Translations under genes and position numbers: made by a program
Shown: positions 1 to 3,398 of the stretch, piece by piece
How positions within the stretch are numbered: the first letter of the stretch is position 1
How the letters are laid out: each line of letters begins with the position of its first letter
The notes under the pieces: generated by a model
What the model was told of the DNA's origin: nothing
The model's input: the letters and a program-made list of their open reading frames with translations, nothing else
The model's database searches: none
Source: an uncultured Eubacteriales bacterium
Lineage (GTDB): Bacteria > Bacillota > Clostridia > Oscillospirales > Oscillospiraceae
NCBI GenBank assembly: GCA_905210385.1
Contig: CAJLWS010000090.1
Coordinates: 1-6,597 of the forward strand
Direction of reading: 5' to 3'
DNA length: 6,597 nucleotides

Positions 1-55
1 CGGTTGCTTGATTTATTTCTTCAAAAATATTGTCTAACTTTTTTGGGGCACTTCA
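1..55. mobile_element. Putative terminal end of an IS3-family insertion sequence (partial)
   Basis: Positions 31-55, read on the minus strand, begin TGAAGTGCCCC, continue through an A-run and end GTTAGACA. This resembles the terminal inverted repeats of IS3-family (IS150-type) elements, which start with TG and often carry a C-run, an A-run and GTT(A/G)GACA. The tip would be at position 55, so the element would extend leftward out of the window. Only about 55 bases are visible: no transposase coding sequence can be recognised and the other end and any target duplication lie outside. The identification rests on remembered terminal-repeat patterns and is therefore moderate. It could be a solo remnant rather than an intact element. 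Confidence 0.5.
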
Positions 56-123
56 ATAGGGCTATCGCTCTATCTCTCTTCTTACTTCCATATCGCTTCA
101 TTTTTTTCGTGAATACCAATCGT

Positions 124-534
124 TCAGGCATCTTCGTGATAGCGCTGCTCTAAATATGCTCCCACGTCTTTACAAAAGGCCTCTGCCCCAGAAAACAACG
201 CTTGGGTATCAGAAACAGAACAGATATAAAAGTCCTCATAATCGCTTCGGTTCCGAATCAGGGAAGCGTTGGAAATCAGCTTACTGTACTCTCTTGGCAA
301 AATCTCAGGCTTTAGATAGTTCAATGTAAAGCGAGCAATGACTGCCGAATGTTTTTTGAAGTCCTCACCATCCAAAGCCAGTACTGCCCGCATCGCATGA
401 AAGATTGCATAATAAGCCCGATTGTTGGCGGCAGCATAATCCGCAGCCTCTATATCACGCTTCGCGGAAGCCAGCATTTCCCTCGATTTTTGAAAACGAT
501 ACCGCGACAGATCCACCTTTGTAATATCAGGCAC
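124..534 (-). CDS. HEPN domain protein (COG1895-type), putative toxin of a HEPN/MNT module
   Basis: A 136-residue all-helical protein of the small HEPN family paired with minimal nucleotidyltransferases. Visible family signatures are the N-terminal helix with YYAIFHA at residues 41-47, the conserved KHS around residues 61-63, and RNRSDYEDF at residues 94-102. HEPN toxins usually act as RNases through an R-x4-6-H motif; here the expected histidine position is occupied by S-D-Y, so RNase activity is doubtful and cannot be assumed. The start is a GTG (532-534) lying inside the last codons of the upstream nucleotidyltransferase gene, giving an 8-base overlap and probable translational coupling; a GAGG-like ribosome binding site precedes it. 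The length is normal for the family. No clear terminator follows before the putative insertion-sequence end. Alternative view: a substrate-binding partner of the nucleotidyltransferase rather than a toxin. Confidence 0.85.
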   Translation of the reverse strand: MPDITKVDLSRYRFQKSREMLASAKRDIEAADYAAANNRAYYAIFHAMRAVLALDGEDFKKHSAVIARFTLNYLKPEILPREYSKLISNASLIRNRSDYEDFYICSVSDTQALFSGAEAFCKDVGAYLEQRYHEDA

Positions 535-868
535 TGATCCTCACCCCTTCGTGATCAATGTTGCGATAAAAAGGGAGAAGGTCTACATTCCGGCTGAAAT
601 ACTCCCGATTCTCCACGATGGGAGACACCACAACACCATAGTTCAAGAGAAGATCAGCGGCCAAATCTCCGACCTTCCAATTTTTGGACGCAATTTCCTG
701 CCTGGAGGCATCGATAAGAAGCAGAACGTCAATATCCGAGTCCAAGTCTGCATCGCCTCTGGCATAGGAACCAAAGAGGATTGCTTCTATTTTATTCTGC
801 GGGAATACTAAGGCGACTTTCTCGCAAAGTTCCGCAATAATATCCGATACTTCTTGCATCGTCCGCAC
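527..868 (-). CDS. MNT-type nucleotidyltransferase, putative antitoxin of the HEPN/MNT pair
   Basis: A 113-residue protein of the DNA polymerase beta-like minimal nucleotidyltransferase family. The signature GSYARG lies at residues 33-38 and the metal-binding pair D45-I-D47 follows, matching the GSx10DxD pattern. In characterised HEPN/MNT systems the partner neutralises the HEPN toxin, in some cases by adding AMP to a tyrosine; that role is inferred here from family and gene order. The third carboxylate usually found on a later strand is not obvious: the likely strand, near residues 77-84, reads YGVVVSPI. The start is the GTG at 866-868, because GGAGG (878-882) lies 9 bases upstream; the ATG at 857-859 would be too far from it. 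The gene is first in a two-gene operon and overlaps the HEPN gene by 8 bases. Base composition is more AT-rich than the transketolase genes, in keeping with horizontal acquisition. Confidence 0.87.
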   Translation of the reverse strand: MRTMQEVSDIIAELCEKVALVFPQNKIEAILFGSYARGDADLDSDIDVLLLIDASRQEIASKNWKVGDLAADLLLNYGVVVSPIVENREYFSRNVDLLPFYRNIDHEGVRISA

Positions 869-877
869 AGAGAGCGT

Positions 878-882
878 CCTCC
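878..882 (-). promoter_or_regulatory. Ribosome binding site deciding the MNT gene start
   Basis: A perfect GGAGG core, within AAGGAAGGAGG, sits 9 bases before the GTG at 868. The only nearby ATG, three codons further in, would be 18 bases away, so the site argues for the GTG start. Confidence 0.75.
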
Positions 883-911
883 TTCCTTATGATTGCTTTG
901 TTGACAAGGCC

Positions 912-940
912 AGTATACCATGGTGGCTCAGAAAACACAA
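912..940 (-). promoter_or_regulatory. Predicted promoter of the HEPN/MNT operon
   Basis: On the minus strand an extended -10 element, TGG followed by TATACT (912-917), is preceded at a 17-base spacing by TTGTGT (935-940), which keeps only the TTG of a consensus -35. A strong extended -10 commonly compensates for a weak -35. Transcription would begin near position 905, leaving a leader of about 37 bases before the GTG start. The short near-palindrome TTGTTGACAA (898-907) overlaps the predicted start point and could be an operator, but this is speculative. Confidence 0.55.
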
Positions 941-977
941 GCAGAGACTGGCGCTCTATATGATGGCGGGATATGCC

Positions 978-1060
978 TTGTCGTAAACAGCCTATCTCAG
1001 GGAAAGCATCTGACCATGAACCACCCCTGTTTTTTCAAAAATGTCGTACTTTTGTCGTAC
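978..1060 (+). repeat. Three TGTCGTA direct repeats beside the tRNA operon
   Basis: TGTCGTAC occurs at 1042-1049 and again at 1053-1060, an 11-base spacing close to one helical turn. A third, partial copy (TTGTCGTA) is at 978-985. They lie between the HEPN/MNT promoter and the tRNA terminator, in a stretch (941-1091) with no coding signal. Short spaced direct repeats next to tRNA genes can be remnants of integrase arm-type binding sites; this is inference, because no integrase is visible. Confidence 0.4.
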
Positions 1061-1096
1061 CCCCTTTATTTTTTCCACAATATAGTTATTTCAAGA

Positions 1097-1135
1097 CAAA
1101 AGAAAATCCCCAGAGCCGTTGGGGCTCTAGGGATT
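1097..1135 (-). terminator. Intrinsic terminator of the tRNA operon
   Basis: On the minus strand, 4 bases after the tRNA-Val CCA end, a 13-base-pair stem (1105-1117 with 1123-1135, one G-T pair) closes a 5-base loop. It is followed by a T-rich run reading TTTTCTTTT. This is a strong rho-independent terminator and separates the tRNA operon from the HEPN/MNT operon downstream. Confidence 0.92.
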
Positions 1136-1139
1136 CACG

Positions 1140-1215
1140 TGGTGGAGACTACAGAACTCGAATCTGTGACCTCTTGCGTGTGAAGCAAGCGCTCTACCGG
1201 CTGAGCTAAGCCTCC
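1140..1215 (-). tRNA. tRNA-Val (anticodon CAC)
   Basis: A complete 76-base cloverleaf including an encoded CCA (1140-1142). The acceptor stem GGAGGCT pairs with AGTCTCC (one G-T pair), the D arm is GCTC...GAGC, the anticodon stem CTTGC/GCAAG encloses the loop TTCACAC with anticodon CAC, and the T arm is ACAGA-TTCGAGT-TCTGT. It reads GTG codons. It is the last of three tRNAs in the operon, 4 bases after tRNA-Glu, and its 3' end faces the accessory-looking DNA on the left. Confidence 0.97.
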
Positions 1216-1219
1216 ATAT

Positions 1220-1294
1220 TGGTGACCCGTACGGGACTCGAACCCGTGTTACCGCCGTGAAAGGGCGGTGTCTTAACCGCTTGACCAACGGGCC
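1220..1294 (-). tRNA. tRNA-Glu (anticodon TTC)
   Basis: A 75-base cloverleaf with encoded CCA. The acceptor stem GGCCCGT pairs with ACGGGTC, the anticodon stem CCGCC/GGCGG encloses CTTTCAC with anticodon TTC, and the T arm is ACGGG-TTCGAGT-CCCGT. All are typical of bacterial tRNA-Glu, which reads GAA and GAG. It is the middle gene of the operon, separated from tRNA-Met by a 62-base GC-rich spacer that contains a strong inverted repeat. Confidence 0.97.
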
Positions 1295-1324
1295 AGATTG
1301 CCCAGGCGGGCGGAAGATGCGGGG

Positions 1325-1356
1325 CCCGAAGGGGCGGCCATCGCCGCCTCTTCGGG
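1325..1356. repeat. Strong inverted repeat between tRNA-Met and tRNA-Glu
   Basis: A 32-base inverted repeat: CCCGAAG, one base, GGCGGC, a 4-base loop, GCCGCC, one base, CTTCGGG. In the tRNA transcript (minus strand) the single internal position is an A-C mismatch; on the plus strand it is a G-T wobble. It directly abuts the CCA end of tRNA-Met and has no T-tract after it, so it is not a standard terminator. It may guide 3' processing, dampen expression of the downstream tRNAs, or be a small dispersed repeat. Confidence 0.8.
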
Positions 1357-1433
1357 TGGTAGCGGCAATGTGATTCGAACACATGACACTACGGGTATGA
1401 ACCGTATGCTCTAGCCAACTGAGCTATGCCGCC
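1357..1433 (-). tRNA. tRNA-Met (anticodon CAT), probably elongator
   Basis: A 77-base cloverleaf with encoded CCA. The acceptor stem GGCGGCA pairs with TGCCGCT (a G-T pair at the tip), the D arm is GCTC...GAGC, the anticodon stem TACGG/CCGTA encloses TTCATAC with anticodon CAT, and the T arm is ATGTG-TTCGAAT-CACAT. The anticodon stem lacks the three consecutive G-C pairs of initiator tRNAs, and position 1-72 is G-T rather than an initiator-type mismatch, so it is probably elongator tRNA-Met. A tRNA-Ile with modified CAT anticodon is possible but less likely. It is the first gene after the promoter. Confidence 0.93.
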
Positions 1434-1461
1434 ATGGGATGGCCCCGACAGGGCAAGAGTT

Positions 1462-1490
1462 AGTATACCGCACGGAACACAGTTTGTCAA
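1462..1490 (-). promoter_or_regulatory. Promoter of the tRNA operon (TTGACA-17-TATACT)
   Basis: A perfect -35 hexamer TTGACA (1485-1490) is followed after exactly 17 bases by TATACT (1462-1467), one change from the consensus -10. Transcription should start near 1455, about 22 bases before tRNA-Met. The strength fits a stable-RNA operon and shows that the tRNAs need not depend on read-through from the transketolase genes. Confidence 0.9.
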
Positions 1491-1496
1491 CAAAAA

Positions 1497-1535
1497 TTTT
1501 CAACGCTCCCGATGGTTTTTTCAACGGTTCCGATG
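1497..1535 (-). promoter_or_regulatory. Phased A-tract tandem repeat upstream of the tRNA promoter (UP-like element)
   Basis: An 18-base unit, CATCGG(A/G)A(C/G)CGTTGAAAA on the minus strand, occurs at 1518-1535 and 1497-1514. The period is 21 bases and the copies differ at two positions. Each copy ends in an A-run; the nearer one reads GAAAATTTTTG immediately upstream of the -35. A-tracts phased by two helical turns in this place resemble UP elements contacted by the RNA polymerase alpha subunit, a common feature of stable-RNA promoters. Function is inferred from position and composition. Confidence 0.6.
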
Positions 1536-1576
1536 ACGTTTCAGGCGAAGCCGCCGGTCCGGGCCGGCCGACAGAC

Positions 1577-2521
1577 TTATTTCTTCAGGGTCAAGACTTG
1601 GCGCACCGAGCGGATGATCCCCTCAGCGGTGAGACCATAGGCGGCCAGCACCTCCTTGGCGGCGCCGGAGCGGCCGAACTCGTCCTGCACCCCGTGGCGC
1701 ACCACCGGGACGGGACAGCCGGCGGCCACGCACTCGCACACCGCCGAGCCCAGGCCGCCCAGCACGGTGGCCTCCTCGCTGGTGACGATGGCCCCCGTCT
1801 CCCGGGCGGCCTTGAGGACGATTTCTTCGTCTAAGGGTTTGATGGTGTGCATGTCGATGACCCGCACGCTCACGCCCTCGGACTTCAGCGTGTCGGATGC
1901 CTTCACCGCCTCCTGCACCATCATGCCGGTGGCAATCACCGTCACATCCGTGCCATCCCGGAGCTGGCAGCCTTTCCCTAACTCAAAGTGATAGCCGCCG
2001 ATCTCGTCGGTCACCGAGTCCACCGCCAGGCGGCCCAGGCGCATATAGGCAGGGCCCTCATAGTCCAGCAGGGCCTTCACCGCCAGGCGCATCTCGGGGC
2101 CGTCACAGGGAGACACCACCAGCATGCCGGGGATGGCCCGCATGACGGCGTAGTCCTCGATGCATTGGTGGGTGGCCCCATCCTCCCCCACGGACAGGCC
2201 GCCGTGGGATCCGATGACCTTCACGTTCAGCCGGGGGTAGGCGATGGAGTTGCGCACCTGCTCCCAGGCCCGGCCGGTGGCGAACATGGCGAAGGAGTGG
2301 AAAAAGGGTTTCTTGCCGCAGGTGGCAAGGCCGGCGGCGATGCCCGCCATGTTGGCCTCGGCGATGCCGATGTTGAAGAACCGCTGGGGGCAGACGTCGG
2401 CGAACTTCTTGCTCATGGTGGAGCCGGACAGATCGGCGTCCAGCACCACCAGCTCGGGATAATCTTTCGCCAGGGCGGCCAGGGCCTCGCCGTAGGCGGC
2501 TCGCGTCGCGATTTTTTCCAT
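1577..2521 (-). CDS. Transketolase, C-terminal subunit (split transketolase)
   Basis: A 314-residue protein carrying the pyrimidine-binding and C-terminal domains of transketolase. With its partner it should transfer two-carbon ketol units between sugar phosphates in the non-oxidative pentose phosphate pathway, using thiamine diphosphate and a divalent metal in the cytoplasm. Signatures are NIGIAEANMAGIAAG at residues 50-64, where E55 is the conserved glutamate that activates the cofactor, GEDGATHQ at 112-119 (H118), and RLGR at 161-164. Residues from about 190 onward form the C-terminal domain, with GGLGSAV at 255-261. The start is the ATG at 2519-2521, because GGAGG (2531-2535) lies 9 bases upstream and the protein begins where the family does; a start at 2578 would add 19 residues unlike the family. 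It begins 1 base after the N-terminal subunit's stop. No convincing terminator follows. A DXP-synthase-like enzyme is less likely, given the partner's sequence. Confidence 0.94.
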   Translation of the reverse strand: MEKIATRAAYGEALAALAKDYPELVVLDADLSGSTMSKKFADVCPQRFFNIGIAEANMAGIAAGLATCGKKPFFHSFAMFATGRAWEQVRNSIAYPRLNVKVIGSHGGLSVGEDGATHQCIEDYAVMRAIPGMLVVSPCDGPEMRLAVKALLDYEGPAYMRLGRLAVDSVTDEIGGYHFELGKGCQLRDGTDVTVIATGMMVQEAVKASDTLKSEGVSVRVIDMHTIKPLDEEIVLKAARETGAIVTSEEATVLGGLGSAVCECVAAGCPVPVVRHGVQDEFGRSGAAKEVLAAYGLTAEGIIRSVRQVLTLKK

Positions 2522-2522
2522 C

Positions 2523-3359
2523 TTACCGCGCCTCCAGTCTGGCGATCTGGGCGGACAGCTCCGCCTTCGCCTGCTCATACTGTTCCCCGTTGGGGGCCTT
2601 GCCGTGCCAGCCGGCGTTGTCCTCCATGAAGGACACGCCCTTGCCCTTCACCGTGTGGGCCAGAAGGACGGTGGGCTGTCCCTGGATCGTTTTGGCCTCC
2701 GCAAAGGCCTCCTCAATGTCCTGATCGTCGTGGCCGTCACAGAGGATGACCTGCCAGCCGAAGGCGGCCCACTTCTGGTCCAAGGGTTCAGAGGGCATCA
2801 CGTCGGCGGTGCGCCCGTCAATCTGCAGCCCGTTCACATCCACGATGGCGCACAGGTTGTCCAGCTTAAACTTGGCCGCCGACATGGCCGCCTCCCAAAC
2901 CTGGCCCTCCTCGATCTCGCCGTCTCCCAGCATGGTGTACACCCGGTAGTCCTTCCCGTCCAGCTTGCCCGCCAGGGCCATGCCCACGGCGGCGGAGATG
3001 CCCTGGCCCAGGCTGCCGGTGGACATATCCACCCCAGGGACGTGGTGCATCTCCGCATGGCCGGACATGTGACCGCGGATGGAGCGGAAGAGCTGGAGAT
3101 CCTCCAGAGGGAAGAACCCCCGCAGGGCCAGGGTGGGATAGAGGGCGGGAGTACAGTGCCCTTTGGAGAGGACGAACCGGTCCCGGTTCGGGTCTGCGGG
3201 GTTGGCGGGGTCAATGCGCAGGACATTCTGATAGAGCACGGTGAGTACATCCATGGCGGAGAAAGAGCCGCCCAGATGCCCCGAGGCGGCGTGGTACACC
3301 ATGTCCAGCCCCAGCAGCCGCGCCTTGGCGGCGGTGAGAGCCAGCTCCTGATGGGTCAT
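2523..3359 (-). CDS. Transketolase, N-terminal subunit (split transketolase)
   Basis: A 278-residue protein equivalent to the first half of transketolase, binding the diphosphate end of thiamine diphosphate. Motifs in order: SGHLGGSFSAMD at 26-37 (H28), SKGHCTPALYP at 65-75 (H68), STGSLGQG at 113-120, and the cofactor motif beginning GDGEIEEGQVWEA at 145-157 and ending with N176 in VDVNGLQIDG. The sequence GVSFMEDNAGWHG at 241-253 is also typical. The protein ends where single-chain transketolases continue into the pyrimidine domain, which the next gene supplies. The start chosen is the ATG at 3357-3359, with AAGGA 5 bases before it. An in-frame TTG at 3407 would add 16 mostly charged residues encoded by a purine repeat and is unlikely. 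It follows the LTA-synthase-like gene after 37 bases. Confidence 0.94.
   Translation of the reverse strand: MTHQELALTAAKARLLGLDMVYHAASGHLGGSFSAMDVLTVLYQNVLRIDPANPADPNRDRFVLSKGHCTPALYPTLALRGFFPLEDLQLFRSIRGHMSGHAEMHHVPGVDMSTGSLGQGISAAVGMALAGKLDGKDYRVYTMLGDGEIEEGQVWEAAMSAAKFKLDNLCAIVDVNGLQIDGRTADVMPSEPLDQKWAAFGWQVILCDGHDDQDIEEAFAEAKTIQGQPTVLLAHTVKGKGVSFMEDNAGWHGKAPNGEQYEQAKAELSAQIARLEAR
2531..2535 (-). promoter_or_regulatory. Ribosome binding site of the C-terminal transketolase subunit
   Basis: GGAGG lies within the last codons of the N-terminal subunit gene, 9 bases before the ATG at 2521. It supports that start over the longer frame and suggests coupled, roughly equal synthesis of the two subunits. 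Confidence 0.75.
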
Positions 3360-3364
3360 GGGGA

Positions 3365-3398
3365 TCCTTCCTTTCTTTTCCTTTCTTTTCCTTTCCTT
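3365..3398. repeat. Purine-only repeat tract between the LTA-synthase-like and transketolase genes
   Basis: Thirty-four consecutive purines on the coding (minus) strand fill almost the whole gap between the two genes. They contain two exact 10-base units (CTTTCTTTTC on the plus strand, 3371-3380 and 3381-3390) plus degenerate partial copies on both sides. The tract presents several GGA/AGG motifs that resemble Shine-Dalgarno sequences, the last of them correctly spaced for the transketolase ATG. Slippage in the repeat would change leader length without shifting a coding frame. Confidence 0.75.

Noticed and set aside
900..929. Plus-strand TTGACA at 901-906 as a rightward promoter
   Set aside because: No -10-like hexamer lies at 16-18 bases, and no rightward gene follows.
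920..1209. Two plus-strand reading frames (920-1183 and 973-1209) ending across tRNA-Val
   Set aside because: Their C-terminal parts are antisense translation of the tRNA and its terminator, a well-known source of spurious hypothetical proteins. There is no ribosome binding site and no family resemblance.
1127..1384. Minus-strand reading frame of 85 codons
   Set aside because: It lies across tRNA-Met, tRNA-Glu and tRNA-Val and the spacers between them, so it is not a protein gene.
1544..1570. GC-rich hairpin after the transketolase genes as a terminator
   Set aside because: The stem is only about 5 base pairs and no T-run follows.
2522..2578. N-terminal extension of the C-terminal transketolase subunit
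   Set aside because: The 19 extra residues overlap the upstream gene, do not resemble the family, and GGAGG is correctly spaced only for the ATG at 2521.
1988..2629. Long plus-strand reading frame of 213 codons
   Set aside because: It is antisense to the transketolase genes in GC-rich DNA; its composition (rich in Gly, His, Ala) is typical of a shadow frame.
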